Assembly (NCBI GenBank): GCA_024362935.1
Contig: JANCRA010000001.1
Location: 49,077,501 to 49,141,500 of the forward strand
Length of the DNA: 64,000 nucleotides
Direction: 5' to 3'
Source: Setophaga petechia
Lineage: Eukaryota; Chordata; Aves; Passeriformes; Parulidae
Shown here: piece by piece, positions 40,076-52,732 of the stretch
Position numbering within the stretch: position 1 is the first letter of the stretch
Layout: every line of letters starts with the position of its first letter
Made by a program: the position numbers and the translations under genes
The notes under the pieces: model-generated
What the model was told of the DNA's origin: nothing
The model's database searches: none
The model's input: only the letters and a program-made list of their open reading frames with translations

Positions 40076-43000
40076 ATTTCTGAAATGAAATCTATTTTGC
40101 AGGATGCCCATGCAATGAGAGAATTGAGTGTCTGACAGCAACTGACTGCAAAGTCCCAGGCTCTGGGCACATCATGCTGGGTCCAGACTCTGCCACTGCT
40201 TCAAACCACTTTTTTCAGGCTCTCTCAAGATAATCCAAGAACCCCAGACTATCCCTAGGGGATTTCAGGGACTTTCACTCCCCCAGGTTAATGATGATTC
40301 TGGCATTAGTGACATCCCCCAGAACCATTCACACTGGAAGGTCTGAGTCTCTGTTTCTCACAGCTGAATTCTGAAGGGCAGAGGACCTTCAAGCCTCAGA
40401 ACCTTTGACAGAAAGATAACCTACCAACATCTCAAGGAATGGTACTTGAACCTGAGGGGTTTTCTGCAGAACAGTTTGCAAAACACACTACAAAACAACA
40501 TTTTCCCCCCCACCAAGTTATTTAATTAGAAAATTCTGAAAAGTTCACTTGCTTAAAATTAGATATTACACAGAGGGGCACTTGAAGAGATTATCAGGGC
40601 AGGATTGTAGAAGATAAAGTAGTCAGTGGGGCATAAACAACTGGCACTATGTTCAGGTTATCACGAGCCAAAACACCATTGCTGGTGTCTGATTAAAAGG
40701 CAATATCAACTTCTGATACTTTCTGCTTTCAGAAACCAGCATGCAGTGGTAGGATGTTCAGCTATGAACCAGGAGATGTTGGCTTGTTCCTGACAGAATC
40801 ACAGAGCTTACAAAAGCAGCTCTGAATCAGATCTTCCATATCTAAAGCAGAAATGCTAATTCCAAACATAGCAGAATACTTAAGCGTTCTCCATCCAAGC
40901 ACATCACAGGACTTGTAGTTTAGCATGACAAGTGCTATGAAATACAAGCAAAGTTTAAAGCAATTTGGTGGGACTGTTGAGAGGGAAAAAGCAGGAAGAA
41001 GGTAGAAAGCTTCCTGCAGTCACAGGTAAATGAAAGAGGTCAATGAAAGATGGCTTGGGCTTACAGCAGATGAAGAGAGTCTGAACACTTTTGTATGGAA
41101 GGTATAAAGAGACACATGAAAACTTATGATGAGATTTGAGGACATAAAAAATAGTTGGAATGAGGTAACTACAAAACTGCTACATGAAGTGAAGGGCAGG
41201 GAAGGAAACTTTAGAAGGATTTCAGAGTAAGCAACACCATTCTAGTCTAGTCCAAGCACTACTTGTCTGATCTGGTCCAGGTGCTCAAGAAGAGTGTGGA
41301 GAATCAGGAGAGAGATAAGCACTGAGGAAAAAGAAAGGAGTTATGGTACCATCATGGCTATATCTTCAATCAAAGATTAATACATTTCGTAACCTATCAG
41401 AGAATGAAAGTATTTCTGTAGGAAGATCTCATACTAAGAAAATAAATGGCTCTCTAATCTCCAATTAAGTCCAAGAGCTAAATATTTCTATTCTTAGCAT
41501 TAGAAAACTAAATATCTACAAAACACCTTCTAAGAAATATAACTCTAATCCTCAAGAGAGGTTTTTATAAAAGGGTGCTTAGACTCATCAGTTAAACAAT
41601 TTCCACTTACAAGACCAGAAACATACAAAGACATTTTGAAAAATTATATCGACCTTTGTGTTGCATGCAGGATATGGGGCTTTTTTTTCTGTAGTCACAC
41701 TATTACCAAAGTATCTGAGAAATGAAAGGAACCTCTCAAGGAATTAAGTAATTTTTATCTTCTTTTCTGTGACAAAAATTATGCACGAAGGTTCAAAAGG
41801 AAATTCTTCCTGTGTGTTTTATTCCAGCCATAAAATGCACTTTATAGTAGCACTGAAATGCAAGAAGACACTTTTATGCTGTGCTCACATGGCTTTATGC
41901 CACCTGGCCAGGAGACATTGGTAAGGCAGTCGAGCACACACCCCGTCATGCATACTCAGCTTTTATTGCCCAGTCAGAAAGCCTTGCTTGCATCATTTTG
42001 AAAGGGAACAGAGCTCACTGCAAGAAAACCCCAACCTGGACAAAATTAGAGCCAAAACACAAAGGATCCTGAATGCCAACTTATGGTGGAAAAATATTTA
42101 GCTGTTTCATTGACTTTTGCATTTCCACACTCTACTCCCCTGTTACAAGCAGAACTACACCTTTCAAACCTCTTGATACCACATGAAGGTGCTCTTCAGT
42201 TATCCAGTTTAAAGCCTTTTCTTAAGTAGTATTTAGTGCATCTTTTCAGGCTGGAAAGCAGCACACACACACATGCAGTGACCTGAATTTTCTAAATGGG
42301 CCCAGGAATGAGCTGGGCTCAGTACCACATGCCAAGCTCTACCTGCCCTCCTGCATCCCCATCTGCCAGGTGTATGGGTACTAATTCATGTAGGAGGTTT
42401 TTGGAACAGCCTTTCTGGCTGTGTAGGAGAGGGCAGACACCTACTACAAGCACCATTGGTTTGGGGCCCTCAGGAAGGAGTTTCACACAGAGCTGGAGTA
42501 GCAGCCCTCTCAGTGGGCAGCTCCCATGACAGAAGATATTGTTGCGCTGGCCATTTAGCAGTTGGGTCTGCTACAGAAATGGGAATTAAATATATTTTTA
42601 AGGGAAGGAGGTGATTTTTCCTATTATGTTTTCTTGTTTTTCTTTTTTTACAATGGGGATCTGTTCCACATGACACGAACAACAGAAATGCTCCTGGAAA
42701 TAGGTACTCTGATACTTCTGTAAGTATCTGTCAAAGGATCTACTTCATCTTGTGTTTTATGACTTAGAAGATCGCCCAGTTTTCAAAGCCCTTATGGAAA
42801 ATATTAGCTTGTACAAGGTTCTGTCAAAACACACCACAAGTTGGCTCTTGTGCAGTGTGGAAGAGACCCTTGAGGCACTGATCCCGTGGGTTTCACCTGC
42901 TCTAACTGCCTCGGGATACATCAGTACATGGAGTGCACAAATGACTACCACAGTCAAAGCCAGGGCTTACCACCCTTATCTGAGTGATCACAGACTCCTA

Positions 43001-44556
43001 AATGAGGCACCCACAGGCCTCCAGCTGTGTTTGTGTTAGAAGGGCTCTCCAGGCCCTAATGATGTCCATTTGAAACCACCAAACCTGGAATTATACAGCA
43101 AAACATCAAGTGCCAACACAGAACATGCTAAGATTCTTTTAATACTGTTTTATAACATCAACGACAAGGGATTTTGCTTCATGCATGGGATCTTTGTTTG
43201 AATTGCATTACATGGCCTGTTTTAGTTTGGTTTATGGGCACATCCTGTGCACTCTAGCACAGTTGAGCAATCCCATCCAATTCTAAAGGTTTATTTATGA
43301 GCATAAAGATGACTTACAGTAATAAAGAGTTACACCCTTGTCGTTCCAGCACTCACCTGCTCACTGAGGATCTTATCATAATACAAACAATGAAAAAAAT
43401 ACACTCAGATTCCGTTTTGAGCCATGCCTGAGCAAAGCAGAGAAGGATAAACAAGGACCCTCCCACAGCTTCCAATTCTTGTAGTGGTTTGAGGAGAGAG
43501 AAGAAAATTTGAACTACAGTTCTCAGAAGGATGAAATATTCTTGTTTCACAGTGGATTCAAGATTCACACTTCTGCCATTTTTTCTTTCACAGAAATGAA
43601 ACACCTGCTTTCAAATGCCATATTTGTGGGTTTTGTTTGGGGGTTTTTGCTGGTTTTCTTTGGTGGGCCTTTGCTTTGCTTTGGTTGTTGCTGGTTGGGA
43701 TTTTTCTCACACTACAAGTATTTCTTTCTACCATTATATCAAAACTAAACTCTTATGCAAAACAAAGTAACTTTATCAACATAAAATCCAATTGCTTTGG
43801 AATATAATTGCAAATTTAAATGGATTATAGGGACGCAGGAACCAGGGTTGTCTATTTCCACCAGTGATAAGCCTCCATGTTTCTGTCCCACTTTTTTTTC
43901 TTTTCCCTACAGAAAGTACAGCCAGCCTGTGAAGATTTTCACCCTGTTTGCTTCTTATATCTCTGGGATGGAGGCCCTGCTGCAGCAGAGGACAAATGAA
44001 CATCCTGGGGATAGAGCCAGCTCAGAAGGAAACTGATCTTTCCCTACCAGTCACTTACTACTGGGAATCTCTCTACACAGAGGCAATTCAGGGAGAGGTT
44101 CCTGCTAGTATAAATCTAACTGGACTGTGTAAACACAGAGAAGGACGAGAGACTGTGAGCTTCAGAAAGAGATTGCTTCCTTGTGATAAACTAAGCTAAT
44201 AAAGATGTCTAATGTTGAGAGCTTTAAAGAAGGAGCAGATTTTTGCAAAAATTGTGGGTGATATTCTGAAAAAAAAAGAAAGTTACTTTGCACCAGCCAA
44301 ATACATCCTTTATTTATACTGACAGGAATAAAATCCTTTTAAGGAAAGAAGGAAGAGAGCAAAGGCCTTGCCTATAACACCACAGCTTACCCTGCCAATG
44401 CAAAAGGCTACACTGTAGTACCAGAGCCAGAGAGGGAGACACTGGGGACATCTGTGCCCCAGCATGTGCCATCTGCCAACATCCCCTAAGCGATGTTAGC
44501 TGACAGCAGAGAGTTGCTGCTTCATGCCAGTTCTGTGTCTTTCACCACAAGAAAGA

Positions 44557-44990
44557 ATTTGGGGTGCTGGAGGTGTCCAGAGAAGGGCAACAGAGCTGGA
44601 GCAGGGCCTGAGTTAAGTCATAGGAGGGAGCTGGGAGTGGTCAGCCTGGAGAAACGGAGTGAGGGGAGACCTTATTGCTCTCTGCAGAAAGGAGATTGCA
44701 GTCAGACTGGGGTCAGCACCAAGTGATGAGGGGAAATGACCTCAAGTTACATCAGGGAGGTTTAGATTAGATATTAAGAAAAAATAAACACAGAAAGAGC
44801 TGTCAAGTATAGACTGCGCAGGGAAGTGGCAGAGTCACCACCCCTGGAAATGTTGAAAAAATATGTGGATAGAACACTTGAGAGCATATTTTAGTGGTGA
44901 ATATGGTGGTGCTGCTGGGTTGACAGCCGGACTTGGTGATCTTAGATGTCATCTCCAAACTTAATCATTCTATGGCTGTATGACTTTAGA
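44557..44990 (+). mobile_element. CR1 LINE 3' end
   Basis: It begins GTGCTGGAGGTGTCCAGAGA, then shows GGAGACCTTATTGCTCTCTG (about 44,666), CAAGTTACATCAGGGAGGTT (about 44,743), GGGAAGTGGCAGAGTCACCA (about 44,821), and GGACTTGGTGATCTTAGATG (about 44,930), ending in degenerate ATTCTATGGCTGTATGAC. These are in the order and spacing of the CR1 3' portion. It is 5'-truncated and non-coding. Confidence 0.5.
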
Positions 44991-45360
44991 TTGATTCTCA
45001 GCACAACTTTTGCAAGAACTACTAACATTTCCTTCTGAGCATTTTTAAAAATATCTCTTTGTCTCTTTGTCGTATTAAACCTCATAAACTGAAATACAGA
45101 CCAAAACAATATTGTCTGTTTTCATTTATGCCATAATAAAAACCTGTAGACCCCAGAAGAAATCATCCCTGTGGCACCTGTGTAACAAGCCAAGATGCTA
45201 TGCTTCATGTACCACTGAAGGTTTTTAGATATCGATCATATATTAAAAACACATGCTGCATTAAACAGGGGTGAAAAGGTTTGCACTGTTTGATAGGGCT
45301 GGCTTTGCTTTTTTGTATTTTTTATTTTTAATAGTCTGTATTGGCAGGAAGGGACTAAAC

Positions 45361-45455
45361 TAAGGAGAGGAGACAAGGAGGAAGAGTGGAAAAAGAAAAA
45401 AAAGACGAAGAAGGAGGGAAAAGAAAAAAAAGACGAAGGAAAAGAGACTGCAAGC
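45361..45455 (+). repeat. Polypurine tract with a 28-32-bp tandem duplication
   Basis: About 95 bp are nearly all purine on the plus strand, with five or so pyrimidines. The motif GAAAAGAAAAAAAAGACGAAG appears twice (about 45,392 and 45,419), separated by GAAGGAGG-type sequence. Such tracts can adopt triplex (H-DNA) structure. It abuts the CpG-rich islet at 45,456. Confidence 0.5.
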
Positions 45456-45650
45456 TCCCGAGGGCCTCTGGCAGAGCCGGCAGCCGCAGGTACCATGGAC
45501 AGAGCCCGCCCGGCCCCGCCCGCAGCTCAGGAGACGCCGCGGCGCTCCCGGTCCCGGGGCACCATCGCCTGCTCCGTGCTGGGGCTGCGGGCCGGGAGCG
45601 GCTCCCACACGGATTTATGGCGCTGTCTGGCTTGGGCTGGGCTGCCCTGT
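45456..45650. promoter_or_regulatory. Isolated CpG-rich islet in the AT-rich desert
   Basis: About 200 bp of GC-rich, CpG-containing DNA stand alone about 13 kb from the ATOH1 domain, directly after the purine tract. On the plus strand an ATG in good context (GTACCATGG, ATG at 45,495) opens a 77-codon frame of low complexity that ends at 45,728, overlapping an AATAAA (about 45,713). This could be the promoter and first exon of an unannotated noncoding or small-ORF transcript, or only a GC-rich repeat relic. I do not recognise the peptide. Confidence 0.5.
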
Positions 45651-47269
45651 GTTGATCCAGGGCATCCTTCGGAACACCTGCCTCCCAGCGCCAGCCCGCG
45701 CAGTTCAGTTGCAATAAAAAGTTCATAAAAGAGTTTATGGCCGGGTGCGTAAAACTAAAATTTCAAATTAATCAAGGCAGCAGCTCATAGGCAACTTCAA
45801 AGGCTATTTTTTAAAAAACATAATAGTGTCCTTCTACGTGCAACACAAAAGCTTTGTGGCAAAATACGTTTTGGTTTAGACAAATTGCTTCCTGCAGAAG
45901 CAATTAAAACATAAACTCTGATGGACTTTCCTTTTGGGTATACAGTATACTCAGCACAGGAATTGTCTGCTCTGGATTTTGTAGCCCATTACCCCTGAAG
46001 GAGGGTTATCACTAACACCTATTTTTCCTGGATAATGTCATGCAGGGAAATCTGAATTTGGACACACTGCAGTACCTACAGGGAGAAGGCTGTGACTCCA
46101 TGTTAAGTGCTTGAGAGGAGAGAAGAAATTCAGAAACAAGTTTAAAGAGCTAATAGAAAATACCCCAATGCCCTAGTTTGATCTAAAAGCCCAATTTCAG
46201 TAAAAAAAGGAATTACAATTAAAAAAAACCCTGTTATAGTCAGTTGTCATAAACGTGTGCTTAGTGTACACACTTGACACCAAGTGCATTGCTGAGAATG
46301 TTATTTCATGACACTATTTACATCCTTCATAGAGTAAAAAATTCTGAATGTATTTTGCTAGATAATGAGATATTGTGTCTGTTAATCTTAAGTAGAGTTT
46401 CAATAATGTTTTAAATATTTTCTGAGAATCTCCCTAATTATTAATTCACATCTCCCTGATGTGAATTCCTCTGGTTGAATGAATGGTGTTTGAACATCAA
46501 GATTACAATGCTGATGGTGCTTGAATATCAGGAATACACTATTGATGCTGTCAGAACTTTTGATAATGCTTTCAGCACAGTGTGGAGTTTGTAATGCTTA
46601 TAAAATGCCTTGAAAATACAACTGGTTCAATATTATATTGTGGCTAAATGAGAGTTTTATAGAAACACTAAACTTTGGATGGAAAATACAAAATAGTCTT
46701 CTAAATCTTGGTGACAGTATTGAATATTGAATATCCACCAATTTTGTGGTCCTTCAAGTTGTGCTCAGCTCTGGTTAAATATTGAGAAGGCTTCAAAAGA
46801 GCTGTGCTCTTTGAAAAAGCACATCCATGCTCTGGAATGTAGCATATTACTCAAGGTTCACTCTTTCTTAAGGCAAAAGTATATATGGAGGTTTGGTTGT
46901 ACAGAAATACATATTGGGCTGGATGACAGATGTGGCATTGCTTCTGGGGTAATAACCAGGAAACTATTCATGCCTGGCCATGGCTGCTGAAAAGCTACCT
47001 AACATAATGGAAAATAAGGGGTGAGGAAGGTAAATTTCATCTGTGGATATACCTTTTTAATCATTATTTGCTTGATTTCACATGCACAAATACTTGTCCA
47101 CATCAATGCAAGTTGACAGAAGTCCATTACACATGTATTAAAAAACAGGCTTTACCAGTAAAATCTGTGGCATCACAAAAGCATCCCACAAGAGCTGTGT
47201 TCTCCATTTTAAAAACCCTAAAATACTATTCTGCAAGCTGGAACAACAGCTGCTGGCAATAACCACAGA

Positions 47270-47395
47270 TTCACTCTCCAGACCATTCTCTGGACATGCT
47301 CCAGCACCTCAATGTTCTTCTTGCAGTGAGGGGCCCAGAACTGAATACAGCACTCCAGGAGTGGCCTCACAGTGCTGAGCACAGAGGGACAATGT
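47270..47395 (-). mobile_element. CR1 LINE fragment, ORF2 C-terminal part, inverted
   Basis: On the minus strand it encodes [20 protein letters not shown] followed by VLEHVQR, the conserved CR1 ORF2 C-terminal motif ([20 protein letters not shown]-type). It lies about 50 bp left of a plus-strand CR1 3' end, so the two pieces may derive from a single insertion with an inverted 5' part. Confidence 0.5.
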
Positions 47396-47444
47396 GAAAA
47401 CAAGCATTTTCATCTGCCCACAAAAAGAGCATTGGTGTCCCTGC

Positions 47445-47518
47445 CTGTGTGAGGGGAGCTGGAGCTAGATGATTTTTAAAGCGTCTTCCCACTCAAACCA
47501 TCCTGTGATTCCATGGTT
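47445..47518 (+). mobile_element. CR1 LINE 3' terminus
   Basis: GGGGAGCTGGAGCTAGATGA, then TTTTTAAAGCGTCTTCCCAC and CAAACCATCCTGTGATTCCA match the CR1 3' terminus (GGACTAGATGATCTTTAAAG...AACCATTCTRTGATTCTATG-type). It is about 75 bp long and adjacent to the inverted piece at 47,270-47,395. Confidence 0.5.
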
Positions 47519-48991
47519 TGCCAGCTATTACCAGAGCAGAGAGGAAGAACTGCTGCAGAGGGGCTGTGTGCATTCAGAGGGGCAGCCCCTGCACAGCAGG
47601 CCATGACATTTTCTGTTAGCACATCTCCTCTGCACCACTTACTCCATACCCATGAAATGTGTGCAATGGCCAGCACAGGCAGATTTAAGCAATGGTCTCA
47701 CATTTCTTTTGATGTCTCATCACATTTCCTGGTCTTTCCAAAGACAAAGAGGGAAGCTGTTTCTCCCAAGCAACCTGTCCAGTTCTGTGCATGAATATAG
47801 CCCCAAATATATACACAATATGGTAATTAACAATCTCCTGGCTTTGTTGTTTCTCTCATCTTTTCCATTTGGGAAACCTCTGGTCAGCTTTCCTACGGTC
47901 TATTCTTTTGGTCAAACTGTTTCCATCGTCCAACTTAGATCACATTTCACTTCATACCACAGTGCTGAAGGTGGGAATGCTTTTCTCCAAAGAGGTGAGA
48001 CCTTCCTGAATGCAGAGAAGGTTTATGCTGATGGAAATCTGCCACACTCCTCTCCTGTACTATGTTCTAAAAGGTTAACATTAAACTTCCACTCAAAAAC
48101 CTTTACCCATTCCATAAATTAAAAACAAAAAAAAGAAATTAATATCCCTTTAAAAAAAAGTCAGAGATTTTCAGTAATTTCCAGTAACATTTGATGAGAA
48201 ATTTAGGACATCCTCTTCCAGTGAGGATATTCGAACTCATGGAATAATTCAGTCATTTGTTTCCAAACCTTAAAATGCATGAAGGGGGAAAAAACCCCTG
48301 TAATGCAGGAATTGTCAAAAGGAACAATTAGATGAAAATAGCAGAAATTAGGTGAACTTCATATGCTATATTTTCTGTTACATTAATTGATTTTAGATGA
48401 TTAAATACATTTATGTTGGTACTGTATTAGAATCACAGAAACTGAATATCCCAATTTTTCCAGATTCCTTTTTTTCTCTAGGCAGAATTATAAAATATAA
48501 ACTTTACATGGGTGGGGGGTGGGGTATGAGGGGGAACCACAAAAAATTTAAAACAGTAGGGAAATTTCTCCCTCATGAAATCCATATTTCCAAAGACTGA
48601 GATATCCCAGTCTTCCAACAGCTGCAGAGTCTCCTAATGAAAATGCCTTGTAAGCCATACATAGTGTATGAAGTTTATGTGATGGCAGTAAAAACAGCAG
48701 GTTTAATATCTACAAACTGGGTATCAGGACAAACAGGAGAACTTATTCTAATTTTTTTTTCAGGCAATAGAAAAGCTGAAATCTTCTGACACAGCATTTC
48801 CAATAACTTTTCAAAAAGCTGCAAAGGTAGAGTAACATCTTGAAACTTCATGTATCTACATTTCTCAGATTTGAAGTACCGAAAATCAAGAAGATTCATC
48901 AAAATAGAACAATTCATTAAAGAAGGTGGGGAAAAAAGCCTTTTTTAAAAATAATCTGATAGGTTTTTATTTGAACAAATAAGGAGTCTGC

Positions 48992-49087
48992 CAAAAGAAG
49001 ACACTAAGCTATTTGTCCCCAATGTTTCCTGCAGACTTCAAAAGAAGACACTAAGCTATTTGTCCCCAATGTTTCCTGCAGACTTCA
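48992..49087 (+). repeat. Exact 47-bp tandem duplication
   Basis: A 47-bp unit beginning CAAAAGAAGACACTAAGCTA and ending CCTGCAGACTT is repeated exactly (48,992-49,038 and 49,039-49,085), with two more bases of a third copy. Absence of any mismatch suggests a recent event. Confidence 0.5.
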
Positions 49088-50882
49088 GAGAGTCTAATTC
49101 AGTTTGCCCTGCTGACCCACTGTGGAGGCCCTGATCCTGCACCACCAATCTATTTCAGGAATCTGCAGGTCAGTTCCCTACATCAGCTCCACAAATATTG
49201 GCAAGGCATACAAGAATAACAAGTACAGCTGCCAAATGCACCTACAGATATCACTTTAGTAATCCAATAAGAGTCCAAGTTTTCCCCGTCTGCTAAGCAC
49301 CCAACTGCCACAGAAACAGCTGAAAAACTCTGAACACTCAGCAACTTTTGAGGACCAAAAACTTGGCTTTAAATGCTCATCTTTCATTTTTCTTATTTCT
49401 ATTTTGGGGCATAATTTTTTTCTTCTTCCTTGTTTAAGAACACTTGAAATTATGACCACAGCATCTCTAATGTAAATTTGGACCCACTGCTTCCTGTTGG
49501 AAGATGCTCTTCTATTTACACTTCTCAGTTATTTAGAAAAACAAAAGGGAAACCAAATATAAAATATCAGGGTCAGCAATCCCAGGCAACAGCAGCATCC
49601 AAGTAAAGTAACCCCATTACTTTCTAAGCCCAAAATTACAACCAGCAGTGCTTCCAAGCTTTCACACTCTTTCCCAACAGGAAAACCCTAGGAATACAAC
49701 AGCAACTCAGAGCCTTTCTTTCCCAGCTGCCATTCTCACAGAACCAGCCTTCTGCTCTTCAAGCCTTTTTACAGAAAAAGCTTTCAGGATATTTTGCAAT
49801 GCAAAGAGGCAGCCACCAAAAAGTAGAGCAGGAAAAAGGGTTAATTAAATGTCTTAATAGCCAAGTAATAGCAGCATGATTGATTTAATCCAGTAATCTT
49901 TCCACAACAAGAGATGAACCACAAAAAAATTTGCTGTGAGAGTACTCTTGCAAAACATTCTGGTAAGCAATGAAACATAACAATGCAATTCAGGCTGTAT
50001 TCATCATATCTCCACTATAAACATTGCAGCACTGCTAATACCAGAAAAAAATAGGAGACATTCTTCCTACCTGAGAGGTGACTGAGGCTGGTAGAGTACT
50101 GCATGTTCTGCACATCAGACTGTGCCTTAGAGTCTCACGTACCCCGAAACACTACAGAGCCACGTTCTCACCCACACCAGTGGGGAAGCTCCAGCAGGAG
50201 CAAATTACACAGATTCAAACTTAATGAGGGAACAATCAAGAGAACTACTTGCAGAAGCGTGCATCCAATCACCATACCTCCCAAAATGTGCTCAGCTTTA
50301 TCCTATATCAGAAAATTTCACCTCTCCCTCCTTCTTGACCCAGCCTAGATAACTGGTTACAGCTGGGGCAGCACAAGCTCCTCTGTGTTCCTGGGGCATC
50401 GGGAAAGGATGACTCTATCAAAAACCGTGGTGAAACATGTCCAGAGGTGTAAAGTCAGCCCCTGGCTGAACATTCTTTGATTTGAGCAAAGTCTTGCAAC
50501 GTCTGGCCCTCATGTCCTTCTACACACACAGGATTCCTCCTAGGCCAGAGGAGATCAATGGCTGAGAACAATGAGTAGTCCCTATATGAGCCCTAGGCAA
50601 GCTCTCAGCTGTACCATTTCTGTAGGGTGGTTGTACAGTCCCACCACAGATCATCACAGCTTGTTGACAGTCAGCATTTTGGGGGACCTTCATGTGACAC
50701 TGGCCCTAAGTTCAGCATTGGTACTGGAATGAGAAAAATAAAATAAGGTCATCTGTGGCTACTACAAAGCAAATGACGTGCAGGCCGTGGAATCTGGTAG
50801 CAACAAAGAAGGTTGAGCCATAGACTCTGTCGGCAATGGAAAAGGGTGCTTCATAGTATTCTATGGCTTGTAGGGCAGTGAA

Positions 50883-50902
50883 GTAGAATCCTAGGATTCT
50901 AC
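50883..50902. repeat. Perfect 20-bp palindrome
   Basis: GTAGAATCCTAGGATTCTAC equals its own reverse complement. A looser CATAG/CTATG pair sits about 35 bp upstream. There is no loop, and function is unknown. Confidence 0.5.
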
Positions 50903-51299
50903 AAGTGATACTTTTGCCCACAGCACCTGAAATCCAAAGCAGACAAGTTGTATGGAAGTGCTTAGTTCCCTTTCCATTGCTTTCCAAAACGGAGTATGGA
51001 GGACCCCACTGCCCACTCTGACAGGGATCCCTGCCTCCCCACTTTGCTATGACCCTGCGCACAGCCCACTCCTGCTCCAGTGGAAACCAACAGCAAGGCT
51101 TCTCCCAGCCTCTCCAGCCACAAAATGTTTAGGCAGAAGAGCAATCTTTTCTGTGTCAAAAAACCCCCAATAAATAAATGCACCACCCTCCTCCATTTTA
51201 AAGTATACTTTAGAGAAGAGATGTGGCAGGAGACATTGTCATGCATTGCTCTTTCACTGCTGGTGAATTTAATAGATGAATAAATAAATGAAAAGACTG

Positions 51300-52129
51300 A
51301 TCTCCTCGCACTGCTCCCAGGAGAAGCCGGGGTGGCCCCAGTTCGTGGGGAAGGGGGGGCCGGTGTCCGCCGAGTGCCGGGGGAGCGGCGGGGCCCGGGG
51401 TGTAGCTGCTGGTCGCGGATGCCGCCCCGGAGCCGGGAGCGAGCAGGAACCTTTCTGTGGCAGGATAAAAATGTTGACTGTAGATAAGCGAGGTGCAGGT
51501 GGGGACTGAGGGCTCTGCGGCGGCTCCGGCCGGTCCCCGGGGTTTGCTTTTGGGGTTTATGGGAAGCAGGTGATGCCGCCCAACGGCCTCGGCCTTATTC
51601 AACCTGTCCCCTGAACCAGAGTTCAGTCAGGGCACCTCGGCGGTCCCGGCATCTCCCGTCCTGGCAGATCCCTTGCCCTGGGAGGAAGGCAGCAGAGAAA
51701 ACAAATAAAAGCTCAGAACCTTGCAGAGTCAAACGCTTTCCTCTAGCCGGGGACGGAACTCGGAAAGCTCCGTCGGCACCCAGATGTGCCGGGATGCTGG
51801 GTGCGGGCTCGGCACCCTCACCAGCCGCCTCCCGGCGTGTCCCGCCCAGGCAGCGGTGACAGTCCCAGTCCCGCACTGCCCGCGCGTCCCCCACGCGTGT
51901 CGGGATCCCGCAGGCCGGGGGGCGACGTGGGGCCCGTCCCGTCCCCCCGCCCCTGCGGGGCTCCGCCACCCTCTGAGGCAGAGGATTCTGCAGCGCAGTG
52001 TCGCACCACAGCCCGTACGCGATGCGCTGCTCGCTCCCCATCCCGGCTCCTGCCTCTGGAGAAAACTGCGTTTCTGAGCATCGGATGGGAACAAACAGAA
52101 ACCCCAAGAACAAGGATGTCGAAACACAA
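51300..52129. other. Distal part of ATOH1 CpG domain, no gene seen
   Basis: A sharp transition from AT-rich to CpG-rich DNA occurs at about 51,300. Long open frames on both strands are low-complexity and mutually overlapping, so I treat them as composition artefacts. E-box-like AGGTGCAGGTGG lies near 51,491. Confidence 0.5.
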
Positions 52130-52570
52130 AAAAATCAGTGGGTGGCTGGGGCTGAAATGATACGAGCCGACCCGGTAGGGCCGAGGGATTTGCTTGTTCC
52201 GAACAGGTCTTTTAAACACCAATCTGACAAGGTGGAGAGGGGTTTACCGCGCCGGTGGGCCGGGTGTCCTGTTTCAGCGAGTCACGTACCATTAAAGAGG
52301 CACTTTTACAAGTTTGTGGCGAGGCGCTGAGGCATTCAAAACTGCTCGCTCGGGAAGAAAACCCGCGGCGGCAGCGCTTGGGGAAAGGGTTAACCCGCTG
52401 CCCGCCCTGCCTGGGAAATGATGGTAAATTATCCGGCGCGTTCTCCCGGGGAAGAAATTAGACTTCAAAAGGGCTGGAGCCCTTCTGAATATATATCAAG
52501 CAGATGGGCTGATGCGCTGTCTCGCTGATGTGCCATTGATTAGCCGCCCCACAAAAGTGCTGCAGTCCCG
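52130..52570. promoter_or_regulatory. Candidate conserved noncoding element in CpG domain
   Basis: Non-repetitive, balanced-composition DNA lies within the GC-rich domain about 5.5-5.9 kb past the ATOH1 stop. It contains homeodomain-like sites (CATTGATTAG near 52,535), an E-box (GCAGATGGGC near 52,501), GGTTAACC (about 52,388) and a short GGGCTGGAGCCC hairpin (about 52,470). The look is that of an enhancer such as A; I do not recognise it from literature. Confidence 0.5.
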
Positions 52571-52732
52571 CTCGCCCACGGCGGGTGCGCGCCGCCGCCC
52601 GCCGCTCTCCGGGGCACCCCGGCGGCGGCAGCGCGCCTCGGTGCTGAGCGGGGGAAAAGGGATGGCCGCCGCAAGACACCGGGAAAGAAAGATGGGATCA
52701 GAGTGGGGAGAGCAAGGGAAGACGAGGAAGAA

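Larger units (their letters stand above)
36961..44556. other. Intergenic DNA, no gene recognised
   Basis: AT-rich DNA with two motif-dense candidate elements (38.1-38.4 and 39.6-40.1 kb, listed separately). A T/G-rich low-complexity stretch at about 43,630-43,705 may be a decayed retroposon tail. No ORF above 118 codons carries a domain. Confidence 0.5.
45729..51299. other. Intergenic DNA, no gene recognised
   Basis: AT-rich DNA with the CR1 pieces at 47.3-47.5 kb, the 47-bp tandem duplication and the 20-bp palindrome. The longest ORF (156 codons, plus strand, 47,652-48,122) begins 130 bp past the CR1 end and shows no recognisable domain or codon bias. Confidence 0.5.

Noticed and set aside
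47652..48122. 156-codon plus-strand frame
   Set aside because: Starts just past a CR1 3' end, unrecognisable composition, no promoter or domain evidence.
51595..52222. Several 110-172-codon frames on both strands
   Set aside because: Mutually overlapping in five or six frames, composition-driven, no domain.
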